From Thermococcus alcaliphilus (lineage in GTDB: Archaea; Methanobacteriota_B; Thermococci; Thermococcales; Thermococcaceae): a DNA stretch of 64,000 bases. Location of the stretch: the NCBI RefSeq assembly GCF_024054535.1, contig NZ_JAMXLV010000021.1:62001-126000 (forward strand), written 5' to 3'. This document shows, piece by piece, positions 1-9,278 of this stretch (the first letter of the stretch is position 1; the number at the start of each line of letters is the position of its first letter). The position numbers and the translations under genes were made by a program. The notes below the pieces were generated by a model. The model was not told the DNA's origin and made no database searches. It saw only the letters and a list, made by a program, of their open reading frames with translations.

Positions 1-663
1 AGGCTTTCCGGGTTCGAAATATAAAGTCTCACCGTCTTTTGGTGAAAGGATCTGAACTTGAGGGGCTGTCCCTTTATATTCCCCTGAAATCTTCGAAGAG
101 ACTAGATTCATGACGCTCCTTCCAAGAGCCGGGAGAGGATTTGTTATGTTATACTTAGCGATAATAAAAACCTCAACACTTATAGCACCCGTTTCAGAAC
201 AGAACATTGAAGGATCATCTGCACACACTTCAACTTCTCCTATGACCCTTTCGCCCCTATAATAAGAGTGATACTGATAGACATTGGGATTCCACTCTGC
301 GGAATTGTCTTTTTCAACTTTTATACATTCAAGAGTTCTTTCGTTAACAGCAGAGCACTGGTATCCTTCTCCGCTGTAAGATTTAATTACGCTGTTAATT
401 GTTGGCCCTTGTGTAAACCTTGTAATAGTTATTTTCACTGCTACAGGAGGAGTATCCGGAGCATTGTACTTTCCAGAATAGGATTTATACACTCTGAGAT
501 TCTTGAAGTTGTGGCTATCGTACATCTTTACGTTATAGAGATTCATACCTTCAAACTCGCTGTTTGTAGGGAAATACCTGTCAAAGTCTACTTCTGCTAA
601 TATCTGCGATAATTGAAGAAGCATCAGCCCTATAAGAATAATAAACCAGACTTTCTTCTTCAT
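1..663 (-). CDS. Secreted protein of unknown function, N-terminal part (cut by window edge)
   Basis: The reading frame is open from an ATG at 663 to the left edge, giving the first 221 residues. A GGTGAT ribosome site lies just upstream. The N-terminus (MKKKVWFIILIGLMLLQLSQ) is a typical signal peptide or signal anchor, so the product is probably exported. The rest is rich in Tyr, Ser and beta-type sequence, with four cysteines at about residues 122, 132, 147 and 154 that could form disulfides. No family is recognised. The last visible residues (QILSPKDGETLYFEPGKP) resemble the start of an Ig-like or fibronectin-like beta domain; this is only an impression. The C-terminus is missing. Confidence 0.75.
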   Translation of the reverse strand, partial: MKKKVWFIILIGLMLLQLSQILAEVDFDRYFPTNSEFEGMNLYNVKMYDSHNFKNLRVYKSYSGKYNAPDTPPVAVKITITRFTQGPTINSVIKSYSGEGYQCSAVNERTLECIKVEKDNSAEWNPNVYQYHSYYRGERVIGEVEVCADDPSMFCSETGAISVEVFIIAKYNITNPLPALGRSVMNLVSSKISGEYKGTAPQVQILSPKDGETLYFEPGKP

Positions 664-916
664 CTTATCACCACATCACCTTTACCGTAGCTCAGCTTTT
701 CTCGCAGAAAAGAAAAGCGAGATAGGCATAGACCAGCTTTAATTTTTCATATTTCACTTTTGATCTTAATAAAGTTTTGGTCAAAAATTGTAAAGATTAA
801 CCAAAAATTCTTCGATTGATAGTGAATTATATCAAATCCGATAGCACAAAATGCCCAATTGTCCAATGTTACTGGCAATAGAAAACCAAATAAACTTTAA
901 AAAGCAAAAAACCAGT
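664..916. other. Gene-free spacer
   Basis: About 250 bp with no credible reading frame. It is AT-rich and must carry the promoter of the secreted protein: an AAATTAAAG TATA-like element sits near 735-745 on the minus strand. A small stem, CTTTTC/GAAAAG, falls near 699-717. Nothing else is recognised. Confidence 0.4.
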
Positions 917-1642
917 TCAATCCTTTAAAAACGCCTCAACTAAATTCCTTGTTTCTTTTAGGGCATCTAATGAAATTCCCTTTGGTAGACCGCCAATCTC
1001 ACCCTTTACATCCTTTAAAACTCCTTCTCCAGCTCCCAAGAACATTCCTTCGCTCGTTATTCCTCTGAAGTTTGCGGGGGGTAAAAGTGCCACAGCAACT
1101 CTGTGACCTTCCTTCACGGTTAAATCGTTTGTGACCACAGTAACCGCCCTATCCCCTATGTTGACATTGCATACGAGAAGCTTATCTGCATTTGGATGCT
1201 TACCGGCACTCATGACTTCCCCGACCTTTATGTCTACGGCAATGACGGGATCGTTTATCTTACCAAGTGCCAGCCTCTTATCAAGGTTAAGAATTGTGTT
1301 TAGGAAAAAGCGAACCTTTGCGATGCTCTCTTCAACTTTCTCCCTCTCACTTCTATCAGCCAGCTCGAGAAACTTGGTGTACCAGTCTTCACCACCTAAG
1401 GCTTCAATTATTCCCAAGGCTTTTTCCTTTAGTTCTTTCATCTGGGGAGTATCAATTAACTCCTGCGGCTCTAGATATGAGTAGCGCAACGCCTGGAGCT
1501 CGGGAATCATTTCTTTCGCCAATTTTACTGCCCTCTTTTTGTCCCACTTTCCCTTGAATTTAGCCCCTTCAATGGTTTTCAAAAACAGCTCAACTGCCTT
1601 TTCAGCAACCAGCAACCGATAATCCTTACTCGTGTCCCACAT
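917..1642 (-). CDS. tRNA-binding (EMAP II/CsaA-type OB-fold) domain protein
   Basis: A 241-residue protein. The C-terminal half, from about residue 131 ([20 protein letters not shown] onward through [13 protein letters not shown] and [11 protein letters not shown]), is the tRNA-binding OB-fold found in EMAP II, Arc1p and the C-terminus of MetRS. The N-terminal 130 residues are helical and charged. Such free-standing proteins are thought to hold tRNA or assist an aminoacyl-tRNA synthetase; no catalytic domain is present. The ATG at 1642 is preferred over an upstream GTG at 1651 because GTG belongs to the GGGTGAGG ribosome site. It overlaps the upstream gene by 17 bp, so the two are probably translated from one mRNA. 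Confidence 0.85.
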   Translation of the reverse strand: MWDTSKDYRLLVAEKAVELFLKTIEGAKFKGKWDKKRAVKLAKEMIPELQALRYSYLEPQELIDTPQMKELKEKALGIIEALGGEDWYTKFLELADRSEREKVEESIAKVRFFLNTILNLDKRLALGKINDPVIAVDIKVGEVMSAGKHPNADKLLVCNVNIGDRAVTVVTNDLTVKEGHRVAVALLPPANFRGITSEGMFLGAGEGVLKDVKGEIGGLPKGISLDALKETRNLVEAFLKD

Positions 1643-2696
1643 TTTCCTCACCCTCGATCGCTTTTAAAACATCTCTCTTAATATTTTCGTCGGAAATCGC
1701 CTCTGCAACCGTGATTGCCTTGAGCTTTTCACCTCTCTTTGCATAAGTTAAAGCAATTTTTTCAAAAACTCTGGATGCTATCCTATCGTCAGAGATGATT
1801 GCTCCTACCGTCAAAGCTTCCTCAATCCTGCCTATTTTCAAGAACTTTAATGCAATTTCCTCAAGCTTTTCGTCGTTTGGCTTTATTTTTCTTTCTGTAG
1901 CCATCCTAAATGCATCTTCAACAATACTCTTTGCAAGGCCCTTTTTGTCATGGAGGAAGAGCCAGTAAGCTATTTCCAAGAGCGCCAAGACCTTTTCTTC
2001 ATCTGGTAGATATTTGATAACAAACACCGCGTTGTCTACATCTCTCCTCTCGAGGAACTCAGAAACAAGTCTACTGCCCTTTTCAAGCGCCATTTCTATT
2101 AAAGATGCCTTTTTCTTCAGCTCCTGTGCACTTAAGTGCCTCTTTATGTCTTCATAAATCTCTGCGGCAAGTTCGTAGAATTCCTTAGCTTCAGGGGAAT
2201 GTATCTTCTCAGCGCTTTCCAGGATCTGCTGGGCTAATCGGTACAGAAATGACAGGACTTTTGAATAGGGCTCAGGAGATTTTTGAGCAGTTTCGTATGC
2301 TATATTGTAATAATAAAAGGCATCATCATACTTTCCTGCAAGTGCCATATAATATGCAAGATAGCCGTAACCCTCGGCCTTCCAAAGAGAGTAGTCAATT
2401 GCCTTAATAGCTTGATGGACCTTTTTAAAGAAGTACTCGCCCTTTTTGTCTCCAGTGACAGTAAGAGTGTACCCAATTAATGCCAATGCCCTAGCTTTTT
2501 CTAAAAGTCCCTCAAATGAGTCAACGATCTCAAGCATTCTTCCCAGCACAGCTTCCCTGTACTCACTTTCCTCCACGTATTGATATATGTATGAAAGGGC
2601 TTCAAGCCTTGAAAAGGGATCCTCAATCCGAAGGGCAAGTTCCAGTGCACTTGAAAAATTTCCTCTCTGGAGAAGGTCGGAAATATCTTCCATCAT
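1626..2696 (-). CDS. Helical-repeat (TPR/alpha-solenoid-like) protein of unknown function
   Basis: About 356 residues, almost entirely amphipathic helices with repeating A/L/Y spacing (for example [18 protein letters not shown] and [20 protein letters not shown]). This is the look of TPR-like or Sel1-like solenoids that bind other proteins. No catalytic motif, signal peptide or membrane segment is seen. The start is taken at ATG 2696 (ATG ATG pair) behind GGTGAT; the longer GTG form would start inside that ribosome site. It lies 5 bp downstream of the zinc protein and overlaps the tRNA-binding gene, in a five-gene operon. The function cannot be given from sequence. Confidence 0.75.
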   Translation of the reverse strand: MMEDISDLLQRGNFSSALELALRIEDPFSRLEALSYIYQYVEESEYREAVLGRMLEIVDSFEGLLEKARALALIGYTLTVTGDKKGEYFFKKVHQAIKAIDYSLWKAEGYGYLAYYMALAGKYDDAFYYYNIAYETAQKSPEPYSKVLSFLYRLAQQILESAEKIHSPEAKEFYELAAEIYEDIKRHLSAQELKKKASLIEMALEKGSRLVSEFLERRDVDNAVFVIKYLPDEEKVLALLEIAYWLFLHDKKGLAKSIVEDAFRMATERKIKPNDEKLEEIALKFLKIGRIEEALTVGAIISDDRIASRVFEKIALTYAKRGEKLKAITVAEAISDENIKRDVLKAIEGEENVGHE

Positions 2697-2701
2697 AAAT
2701 A

Positions 2702-3034
2702 TCACCGAGCGCCTTTAACTCTCTTATCCCATTCTTCAAGCATTAAATCCAACGCCAGAAGATTAGTAAGCTTAAGCCTAACCTTGTTGTTGCTGTAGTC
2801 TATCGAGCCACTAAACTCATTTATAAGCTCAAAAACTTTTTCAGCCTCCCTAAGATTCAGATTTCTCCCATAAAATTCCTCGCCACATTCGGGGCATTTG
2901 AAGGTAAAATCCTCCAAAGCCGATAAGAATGCACCCTTATCTTTAAGCAGCTCCTGAAAGTTATCGAGGATGAGCATCTGTTCTATTAAATCCTCCCATT
3001 TAATGGTTTTCCCGCATATGGGGCATCTGGACAT
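2702..3034 (-). CDS. Small zinc-binding protein, unknown function
   Basis: A 110-residue protein with two Cys pairs: CPICG at residues 4-8 and CPECG at about 48-52, spaced to form one zinc site. The segment between them is helical, and the C-terminal half is a charged helix bundle. There is no similarity to a named family that I can recognise. It lies 4 bp after the DHH phosphoesterase gene and ends next to the solenoid gene, so it is co-transcribed with both. A role as a protein or nucleic-acid adaptor is possible but not shown. Confidence 0.7.
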   Translation of the reverse strand: MSRCPICGKTIKWEDLIEQMLILDNFQELLKDKGAFLSALEDFTFKCPECGEEFYGRNLNLREAEKVFELINEFSGSIDYSNNKVRLKLTNLLALDLMLEEWDKRVKGAR

Positions 3035-3038
3035 TAAA

Positions 3039-4019
3039 TCACCCCAACTTCTTTAGAAACATTTCGATTTCTTTCACTAAAAACTTAACGGCTTCCTCAA
3101 GATTTCTCTTCCCGTTAGCACCTGCCGCTCCAGAGTGACCTCCGCCAGAACCGTCTATAATCGGACCAACTTTCTCCATGAGCTTTCCTAAATGAAGACC
3201 CTTCTTGACAAGGTTTTCTTTTGCCCTTGCAGAAATCCTAACCCCCTTCTTATCGCTCCCAACAATCGCAACATCAGCCCCAAGCTGAAGGAAAATCTTA
3301 CAGGCTAAAGATTCATAGGCAGAAACCTTTGAAATAGCTATTATGTAACTGCCGACTTTTTTGATTTCCATTCTCTGGCAGGCCTTTAATATGGCCATTC
3401 TCTTTGCCTGGTCTATGTTCTCATCACTCACTGGAGCAACTAAATTGTATATCTCCCCCATCTGGATATCAAACCTCTCCAAGATTTTGGACACCGTTTT
3501 GAAGGTTTTCGAGTTTGCATATCTAAAATTGGCAGTGTCTGTGACTATTCCTGCTAAAAGGACTTTTGCAGAAACTTCATCGTAGAAGTCAAAGTACTCC
3601 AAAAGCTCCCACACAATCTCTGCAGTGGAAGTCCTTGAGGAGTCAACGATTTTTATGTCAGCCCTTATTGGGTTCTCCTTTTCGATGTGATGATCGATAA
3701 TGATTACATACTTATCATCCGGAATTTTAACAGGCTCCAGCTGTTCAAGGGACGAAGTATCAAAAATTACAACCACGTCCTCTAAAACGGCTGGATTCTT
3801 TTCTACCTGAGCGAAGTTGAGAAGGCGTTTTGCATAAGATGAGACGCTTTGGGCAACACCTATTCGGTTTTTTAAGCCTAGACTTGTAAGGTACCTAGAG
3901 AAAGCTATAGCGCTACCCAAAGAGTCCGGATCGGCGTTATGATGGCACAGCAATAAAAAAGAATAATCTTTCTCCTTTGCATTATTCAGAAAGTTTTTGA
4001 GCTTTATTTTGCCCCGCAA
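3039..4019 (-). CDS. DHH/DHHA1-family phosphoesterase (NrnA/RecJ-like)
   Basis: A 326-residue protein with the complete DHH layout: HHNADPDSLGSA at residues 26-37 (metal-binding), an Asp in FDTSS at about 87, the DHH signature at 109-111, and the DHHA1 substrate-binding motif GGGHSGAAG at 292-300. The family hydrolyses phosphodiester bonds in nanoRNA, pAp or cyclic dinucleotides, or acts as a RecJ-like exonuclease; which substrate applies here cannot be told. The start appears to be a TTG at 4019 behind GTTGAGGAAAA. No in-frame ATG lies nearby, and the frame overlaps the DUF3194 gene by 38 bp. Cytoplasmic. Confidence 0.9.
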   Translation of the reverse strand: MRGKIKLKNFLNNAKEKDYSFLLLCHHNADPDSLGSAIAFSRYLTSLGLKNRIGVAQSVSSYAKRLLNFAQVEKNPAVLEDVVVIFDTSSLEQLEPVKIPDDKYVIIIDHHIEKENPIRADIKIVDSSRTSTAEIVWELLEYFDFYDEVSAKVLLAGIVTDTANFRYANSKTFKTVSKILERFDIQMGEIYNLVAPVSDENIDQAKRMAILKACQRMEIKKVGSYIIAISKVSAYESLACKIFLQLGADVAIVGSDKKGVRISARAKENLVKKGLHLGKLMEKVGPIIDGSGGGHSGAAGANGKRNLEEAVKFLVKEIEMFLKKLG

Positions 4020-4305
4020 TTTTCCTCAACCTTTTTTCAACTTTTTCATAAGCCTTCTCAAGCGCCTCATCAATCAGCTTTTCCACGTCCACTTTCACAA
4101 ATATTGGCACCTCAAGATAGACCTCTATCTCCAAATCCAAGGTATCCTCCCGGTTTATCCTCGTTGTCACTTCTATGTCTTTCACTTCACTTCTCGTTAA
4201 GTGCTCAAAGATATACTCTATAATCTCCTCCTGGGCTAACTCCCCGAGAGATATTAGCTCTTCTTCACCCAGCTCTGGAAGCCCTATGTGAAATACCCTC
4301 TTCAT
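3982..4305 (-). CDS. DUF3194 family protein
   Basis: A 107-residue acidic protein beginning MKRVFHIGLPELGEEELI. Size, sequence style and position directly downstream of prefoldin beta match archaeal DUF3194, a family of unknown function usually found at this place. It has mixed helix and beta strands, no cysteines and no membrane segment. The gap to the prefoldin gene is 32 bp, and the 3' end overlaps the DHH gene, so it sits in the same operon. A link to the protein-folding or translation machinery is inferred only from this conserved neighbourhood. Confidence 0.75.
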   Translation of the reverse strand: MKRVFHIGLPELGEEELISLGELAQEEIIEYIFEHLTRSEVKDIEVTTRINREDTLDLEIEVYLEVPIFVKVDVEKLIDEALEKAYEKVEKRLRKIAGQNKAQKLSE

Positions 4306-4337
4306 CTACACCCCTCATAAAATGTTGAAAAAAGAAC

Positions 4338-4688
4338 TCACCCAGCGACTCCTCTCAGAGAGCTCTGTATTTGTTGTGTGAGCTCTTTAATTTTTTCGTT
4401 AAGCTTCTGTTCCTGCCTCTCTAATGCCCTTAGACGAACCTCTAGAGTTTCTACTTTCTCTTTAAGCTCCTCTAATGCCTTTGCCTTTGTAGCTTTGATT
4501 ATTAGAGTGCCAACTGTCTTGTATATTGGAGTCTCTTCCTCGACTTTTTCAATCTCCTCAAGGGCTTTTTTAGCATCGTTAAGCTCCACTTGAATCCTCT
4601 GTTTCTGCTGGATTACAAGCTGGAGCTGCTGTTGATAGTTCTCGAGCTGTCCCAACAAAGCCTGCACCTGAGGTGGAATGTTCTGCAT
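4338..4688 (-). CDS. pfdB: Prefoldin beta subunit
   Basis: A 116-residue protein made of two long coiled-coil helices joined by a beta-hairpin region (about residues 50-75, EETPIYKTVGTLIIKA), the classic prefoldin beta layout. Prefoldin is a hexameric, ATP-independent jellyfish-shaped chaperone (two alpha, four beta subunits) that captures unfolded proteins and passes them to the thermosome. The Gln-rich N-terminal helix (QLENYQQQLQLVIQQKQ) is typical. The gene is preceded by an AAGGAGGTG ribosome site and follows pcc1 in the archaeal superoperon. Confidence 0.95.
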   Translation of the reverse strand: MQNIPPQVQALLGQLENYQQQLQLVIQQKQRIQVELNDAKKALEEIEKVEEETPIYKTVGTLIIKATKAKALEELKEKVETLEVRLRALERQEQKLNEKIKELTQQIQSSLRGVAG

Positions 4689-4744
4689 GACAACACCTCC
4701 TTTTAGTCCGAGGCTATACTCTCAGAGAAGATTTAAATAGTTAA

Positions 4745-4981
4745 CTAAAGCTCGACTACATCGAGTGCAACTTTAATCCATCGAAGGTAAGAATTAAGGG
4801 TTCCTCTTAAGGCGGAGTTGTCCTTTGCAATGAACTCCATTATGACCTTGTTTTCCTTTAGAGAAAAGTTCATCCTGCTTCTCCGGTAGGGAACCGTTTT
4901 ATGCTCAAAAAGAACACTCTCATAAACAACTCTTGCTGTCTCATTGTTGGAGAATTCAATCTCGATTGTGCCTCTTATCAT
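4745..4981 (-). CDS. pcc1: KEOPS complex subunit Pcc1
   Basis: A 78-residue protein with the Pcc1/CTAG fold: a beta strand (GTIEIEFSN), a helix with ETARVVYESVLFE, then strands with the RSRMNF segment and a C-terminal helix (LRGTLNSYLRWIKVALDVV). Pcc1 is the dimerisation subunit of KEOPS, which makes the universal t6A37 modification of ANN-decoding tRNAs with the TsaC/Sua5 product. A Sua5 gene, which supplies that substrate, lies at the right end of this window. The start overlaps the Brix gene by 4 bp, indicating coupled translation. Confidence 0.9.
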   Translation of the reverse strand: MIRGTIEIEFSNNETARVVYESVLFEHKTVPYRRSRMNFSLKENKVIMEFIAKDNSALRGTLNSYLRWIKVALDVVEL

Positions 4982-5607
4982 TTCTCATCCCTTTTAATGC
5001 CGAGCTTTTCTTTATAGTCCCATCTTCTTCCGTCTTCCATTATCCATATTTTAACGCTTATCAAAGGCCCCACCGGTTTCTCCCGTGAGACATCAAAGCG
5101 GTAGAAGTTTACGGCCATTCCCCTTGGGTGGCGTTCAATTACGCCCAAAACGTCTGTATTATATTTATCTGCTATGTACTGAAGGCTCTTTTCCCCTCTC
5201 GGGACGAATTTCCCATTGGTGAGCTCAGCAAAAACCTGACCAAAAACGATGTGATCAAGTCCAACCCTTTTGGCGGTTGTAACTATAAAGGGCATTTCTT
5301 CCCTAATCGGGCGAAGGTTTCTAAACCCCATTTCTCTCTGAAGCTTGATTCCATGAAGGTAAAGATAACCCATATACCCCCAATCCTCTGGAGAAACCTT
5401 TATGAAAGTCATCTTGAGTGGATTTCCCTTCCACACATTGATTATCAGAAGCCTCTCGTAACCTCTATCGTAAGCCTCCATAAGAAGGTCTTGAATGGTT
5501 TTCTTTCCCCTAGTTAAATAAGTTGAGTTAGGAAAAACCCTCTCTAGGTCGTGTCCAAAGCTTCTAGTCCTCCTTGTGGGTCTGTGGGATGTTGTTATCA
5601 GCATCAT
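4978..5607 (-). CDS. Brix-domain ribosome biogenesis protein (Imp4-like)
   Basis: A 209-residue single Brix domain: an N-terminal MLITTSHRPTRRTRSFGHDL followed by a GKKTIQDLLMEAYDRGYERLLI core. Archaeal Brix proteins are related to eukaryotic Imp4/Rpf1 and bind rRNA during ribosome assembly. A TATA-like GATTTATAACC near 5637-5647 on the minus strand suggests a promoter inside the superoperon. The start has two in-frame ATGs (5607 and 5604) with weak AAGTGATC spacing; either is possible. Its end overlaps pcc1 by 4 bp. Confidence 0.9.
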   Translation of the reverse strand: MMLITTSHRPTRRTRSFGHDLERVFPNSTYLTRGKKTIQDLLMEAYDRGYERLLIINVWKGNPLKMTFIKVSPEDWGYMGYLYLHGIKLQREMGFRNLRPIREEMPFIVTTAKRVGLDHIVFGQVFAELTNGKFVPRGEKSLQYIADKYNTDVLGVIERHPRGMAVNFYRFDVSREKPVGPLISVKIWIMEDGRRWDYKEKLGIKRDEK

Positions 5608-5672
5608 CTCTGATCACTTGGGGATTTTAGAGAAGGGGGTTATAAATCTTTTCAATAGAGAAGAGATAGGGC

Positions 5673-5822
5673 TCAAATTGCCTTAATCCTTCTGGCAACT
5701 TTGGGCCTAGGCTTGTAGATTATCTTTGCTCCACAGTATGGACAGCGTATTTCTCTCGTAATAGCAAGATCCATTTTAAACTCTTTTCCACATTTTGCAC
5801 ATTTATACAATGCCTCTACCAT
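5673..5822 (-). CDS. rpoP: RNA polymerase subunit P (Rpb12-like)
   Basis: A 49-residue zinc-ribbon protein found by direct translation. It begins MVEALYKCAKCGKEF and contains CPYCG, with cysteines at residues 8, 11, 27 and 30, and has the basic tail KPRPKVARRIKAI typical of archaeal RpoP/Rpb12. It is a small structural subunit that stabilises the Rpb2-Rpb3 region of archaeal RNA polymerase. A GGTGAT site lies 4 bp before the ATG at 5822. It lies 29 bp downstream of L37Ae, its standard archaeal neighbour. Confidence 0.95.
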   Translation of the reverse strand: MVEALYKCAKCGKEFKMDLAITREIRCPYCGAKIIYKPRPKVARRIKAI

Positions 5823-5851
5823 AACGATCACCAAAAAATGTTTTAAGGGGT

Positions 5852-6109
5852 TTATTGAGTTGTTACACCCCTCTTAGCAATCCTTCCAGCTGGAGTTGCG
5901 GGCAAGTAAGCGCCTCCTGCAAAGGTTGCGCCACACTTCTGGCACTGCCATATTCCGGTGCTTATTCTCTTAACGGCTTTCCTTCCACATACTGGGCAAG
6001 TATGCTTTTGTCTCATCTTTTCCTCTACTGCTGCAACTCTTCTTCTGATCTTAAGACCATATCTTGGTCCAAACCTTCCAGCGGATCCAACTTTCTTTGT
6101 TCTTGGCAT
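5852..6109 (-). CDS. rpl37ae: Large ribosomal subunit protein L37Ae (eL43)
   Basis: An 85-residue basic zinc-ribbon ribosomal protein beginning [20 protein letters not shown]. The zinc motifs CPVCG (about residues 38-42) and CQKCG (about 55-59) match eL43. The start at 6109 is set by GAGGTGATGATC directly upstream; in-frame GTG and ATG codons further up lie inside this ribosome site. A TATA-like GGCTTTTAAATG near 6155-6167 gives it its own promoter, after a 145-bp gap from rrp42. It is followed closely by rpoP. Confidence 0.97.
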   Translation of the reverse strand: MPRTKKVGSAGRFGPRYGLKIRRRVAAVEEKMRQKHTCPVCGRKAVKRISTGIWQCQKCGATFAGGAYLPATPAGRIAKRGVTTQ

Positions 6110-6254
6110 GATCATCACCTCTAATGATTATGACTGAGATGAATTTTAGGAAGTCATTTAAAAGCCTTTTCCTTCGAGTTAAGCCAGCAAATACTGAAGC
6201 TACTCCCTTTATAAACTTTTGCTAATGAGTTTAAAAAGAAGAAAACAAAAAAGG

Positions 6255-7064
6255 TCATTCTTTCTTGATGCTTTCAAGAACCACTTTTCTTATCTCTTCA
6301 GCCTTTTTATAAGCTAAATCCACAGCATAAACAACTTCTTCAAGCTTGAAGCTTCCTCCCTCGCTTTTCTGCACCGCTGAGATGTATCCATTTTCATCGG
6401 TTGTTATCGTTAGCTTGCCATCCATTACCTGTTCCTCTTCAAAGTTTGGATCTACTATCAAGGCGTTGCCTATTTTGGCAAAGCTCACTGGAATTGGGAC
6501 TTTTGTTACTGGCAAGGGCTCGTATTCATCCAGAAGCTTTACTTCTCCGCTTTCCTCATCGTATTCAACTTTTGGTATCTTTGTGCTCAACAATGCCGCA
6601 ATTGCACCGATTCCAGAAGCATCTAATAGATTCCCGTCGTGGTCGAGAACGTGTACGTCTATGAAGATCACCCTTACAAGCTTTCCAGGCACTATTACAA
6701 GCTTGCTCAAATCTACAGCCTGGCTTTCTCTTATTCCCCTATCTACAACTCTAGCCAGTTCTATTGCCCTCTCATCTGGCGGTCCTGGTTCAAAGGTCGG
6801 AGATGCTAACGGGACGAATTCGACGTTGGTTGTCATGACACCCATTTCCGGCAAATCTGGAAACGGCTCTCCAAAATCAACTTTTATTCCAACGAGAACT
6901 TGAGTGTTACCTAGTTTTACAAGAGCAGACCCTTCAGCCTTTTCTATGACGTTAGTTTCTATGGTTAGAGGCCTTAAATCTTCCGGCCCTCTTCCATCGA
7001 TTCTTTTACCCTCTTTCAAAAGGTTGAGGATGTGGTCTCTCATTATTGATGCCATTACTTCCAT
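6255..7064 (-). CDS. rrp42: Exosome core subunit Rrp42
   Basis: A 269-residue RNase PH-fold protein (KRIDGRGPEDLRPLTIETNV; VPLASPTFEPGPPDERAIEL). In the archaeal exosome, Rrp42 alternates with Rrp41 in a hexameric ring. Rrp42 is catalytically inactive but needed to form the RNA-binding channel. The ATG at 7064 follows GGTGAG with 4-bp spacing; the GTG nine bases upstream belongs to the ribosome site. The start is 1 bp after the Rrp41 stop codon, so expression is coupled and equal stoichiometry is favoured. Confidence 0.95.
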   Translation of the reverse strand: MEVMASIMRDHILNLLKEGKRIDGRGPEDLRPLTIETNVIEKAEGSALVKLGNTQVLVGIKVDFGEPFPDLPEMGVMTTNVEFVPLASPTFEPGPPDERAIELARVVDRGIRESQAVDLSKLVIVPGKLVRVIFIDVHVLDHDGNLLDASGIGAIAALLSTKIPKVEYDEESGEVKLLDEYEPLPVTKVPIPVSFAKIGNALIVDPNFEEEQVMDGKLTITTDENGYISAVQKSEGGSFKLEEVVYAVDLAYKKAEEIRKVVLESIKKE

Positions 7065-7065
7065 T

Positions 7066-7809
7066 TTACTCACCTACCTCTTCCGCTATCTTGAGATACT
7101 TCTCCTTCAAAGCCTCTCTCTGCTTTTGATACACTGCCTTAGCTCCTTTTATTGCAAGCCTTACTGCTTCAAGGAATTCTTCCTTGGTGAGGTATCCGTC
7201 CATCTGGAGAAGAGTTATGTCGTTCTTAATGGGCATTATCGCAACTGGAACATCGGCTTCCCCATAGTTGTCCTCCTCTTTGTTTAGGTCAAGGACAATC
7301 TCTCCATCTATCTTCCCAGCGGCACATGCTGCAACTAGGTCTCTCATAGGAATCCCAGCATCTGCCAAAGCAAGGGAAGCCGCAGTAATTCCAGCTACCC
7401 TTGTACCTGCATCTGCTTGAAGTACCTCTATGAACACGTCTATGGAAGTTCTTGGAAATAGTTCAAGGATAACAGCTGGTTCAAGGGCTCCTCTAATAAC
7501 TTTGCTTATTTCTACGCTTCTCCTGTCCGGTCCAGGCTTCTTCCTCTCCTCAACGCTAAAGGGCGCCATATTGTACCTAACTCTCAAAATCGCCCTGTCA
7601 GGCTTCTGAAGGTGCTTTGGATGAATCTCTCTAGGCCCATAAACTGCCGCTAAAATTTTATTCTTCCCCCATTCTACGTATGCAGAACCGTCTGCACTCT
7701 TCAAAACTCCAACTTCCATTTTAATCGGTCTCAGCTCGTACTTCTTCCTTCCATCAAGCCTCTTGCCATTCTCATCAATAAGCTTGAGTCCCTCAGGCCT
7801 TCCCATCAT
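7066..7809 (-). CDS. rrp41: Exosome catalytic subunit Rrp41 (phosphorolytic 3'-5' exonuclease)
   Basis: A 247-residue RNase PH-family protein with active-site features of Rrp41: the [20 protein letters not shown] helix with phosphate-contacting Arg, and a catalytic Asp region in [23 protein letters not shown]. It degrades or tails RNA 3' ends using phosphate or NDPs inside the exosome ring. The start is ATG 7809 (ATG ATG) behind GAGGGTGA. It overlaps rrp4 by 4 bp and is 1 bp from rrp42. Confidence 0.97.
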   Translation of the reverse strand: MMGRPEGLKLIDENGKRLDGRKKYELRPIKMEVGVLKSADGSAYVEWGKNKILAAVYGPREIHPKHLQKPDRAILRVRYNMAPFSVEERKKPGPDRRSVEISKVIRGALEPAVILELFPRTSIDVFIEVLQADAGTRVAGITAASLALADAGIPMRDLVAACAAGKIDGEIVLDLNKEEDNYGEADVPVAIMPIKNDITLLQMDGYLTKEEFLEAVRLAIKGAKAVYQKQREALKEKYLKIAEEVGE

Positions 7810-8561
7810 TTCTTTTCACCCTCTTCAATTTGGGGAACTTCTTCAATAATCCCCTGTTCTTTAAGCTCATGCAATCTCTTAATCAGCATCTCTCTAACCC
7901 TGTCAGTTAATCCCTGAGTGTGGCTTTCTCTGTCTACTTTTAGAATAGCCTCTATAGCCAGCTTTTCCAGCTCCTCGTTTCTTCCACTAACCCATACCCA
8001 TCCATTTTGTCCTACTATTATCCTAGTGTTCGTAAGGTTCTTGATCATGTTTATCATTGAGCCTCCCTTGCCTATCAGGCGAGGCACTTTAGAAGGTGTT
8101 ATCTTTACAAGCTGTCCTCCCTTTAGAGGTCCTCCATTGAAAGGCATTCCTTTTGTTATCAGGTCTATTTGATTGATTTCATTAAATGCCTTTACTTTTG
8201 CGTAGATTATGTCACCTATATCGAATATCTTTCTCAAATCTGTCTTTAAAATGTCTATTTTCCCTTCAACAGCATCCTGAACCCTCAGCGTGGCTTGATA
8301 GGGAGCACCTATATCGACCACCCAGTTTGAAAACTTTACGTCAACTATCTTCCCTATTACGCTATCTCCCACTTCCGGAATATACGGGCCTTCTAGCGGA
8401 ACTACTGACACTGTATCGTTTGAAATCCTAACCAATCCAACTACAGTTGAGTAAATTCTGTTTCCCTCTTTAAAAGTTCCTCTTCCATTTTTGAACGGTC
8501 CCTGAGCCAAAAGCGTTCCTGGAACCACTAATTCCCTATTTTTTACAAAAATCTTCTTCAT
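7806..8561 (-). CDS. rrp4: Exosome RNA-binding cap subunit Rrp4
   Basis: A 251-residue protein with an N-terminal beta domain, a central S1 RNA-binding domain (about residues 62-135, [19 protein letters not shown]), and a KH domain with [20 protein letters not shown] near 160-180. Rrp4 forms the trimeric cap of the archaeal exosome and feeds RNA into the Rrp41/Rrp42 ring. The start overlaps the end of the SBDS gene by 4 bp. It is the fifth of six superoperon genes transcribed in order from psmA. Confidence 0.97.
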   Translation of the reverse strand: MKKIFVKNRELVVPGTLLAQGPFKNGRGTFKEGNRIYSTVVGLVRISNDTVSVVPLEGPYIPEVGDSVIGKIVDVKFSNWVVDIGAPYQATLRVQDAVEGKIDILKTDLRKIFDIGDIIYAKVKAFNEINQIDLITKGMPFNGGPLKGGQLVKITPSKVPRLIGKGGSMINMIKNLTNTRIIVGQNGWVWVSGRNEELEKLAIEAILKVDRESHTQGLTDRVREMLIKRLHELKEQGIIEEVPQIEEGEKK

Positions 8562-9268
8562 AGTCCCTTCCTCTCTATAAGTTTAGTTATTGCAGTGCCC
8601 TTTGTGAGGGCGTTTAATTTCTCATAAAATTCTTCCTCAACTCCTCCAGGAATTTCTATTAAAAACATCCATGAGCCATCGCTTCCCCATTCTTCTCTCT
8701 TTATATTTCCAAACTTTCTAACTTCACCGTAGGCTTTTCCACTGTATTCAGAGGGTATCTTCACTGCTATGACCTTTGTTTCTATTTTAAGCGGTAGAGC
8801 TCCTCTCAAAGCCTTTATAACATCTGGAACCTGAGCTTCGGCATCTTTGAATATATCTACCCTAACCCCAACTTCTTCCATTGCCTTCAAAATTCTCTCC
8901 GGAGGATGAGGATAGCCAGTTCTCGGGTCTACAGCATGCCTGTGAATTATCATCGCTATCTGCTTTTTCTTCTCTTCCAGCATTTCTCTTCTCTGCTGTG
9001 CGGTAAGCTGTACTTCTCCCTTCTTGAGGATTATCTTTGCCACTTCATAGGGATCACTTGTCCCAAAAATCTTCTGCATTTCATGTTCACTGGCTTTATC
9101 TCCCTTATGGGCGTCTTTAAAAACATAAGGGGTGGCAAGGATTTCTTCAATCGGAACATCTTTGCCCTCTTTGAAGTCTCTGGCTAAATATGGATCCACT
9201 AGTATTTCAAAAACTTCACCATGTGTCTTCAATCGAGCAATCACTGCCTTATCGACGCTTATGGGCAT
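8558..9268 (-). CDS. sdo1: Ribosome assembly factor SBDS (Sdo1 homologue)
   Basis: A 236-residue three-domain SBDS protein. The N-terminal FYSH domain begins [20 protein letters not shown], followed by a helical middle domain ([34 protein letters not shown]) and a ferredoxin-like C-terminal domain. It helps release the anti-association factor aIF6 from new 50S subunits. The start is ATG 9268 behind GAGGTGATC; the upstream GTG is part of the ribosome site. It lies 10 bp after psmA and overlaps rrp4, the universal archaeal order. Confidence 0.95.
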   Translation of the reverse strand: MPISVDKAVIARLKTHGEVFEILVDPYLARDFKEGKDVPIEEILATPYVFKDAHKGDKASEHEMQKIFGTSDPYEVAKIILKKGEVQLTAQQRREMLEEKKKQIAMIIHRHAVDPRTGYPHPPERILKAMEEVGVRVDIFKDAEAQVPDVIKALRGALPLKIETKVIAVKIPSEYSGKAYGEVRKFGNIKREEWGSDGSWMFLIEIPGGVEEEFYEKLNALTKGTAITKLIERKGL

Positions 9269-9278
9269 GCTGATCACC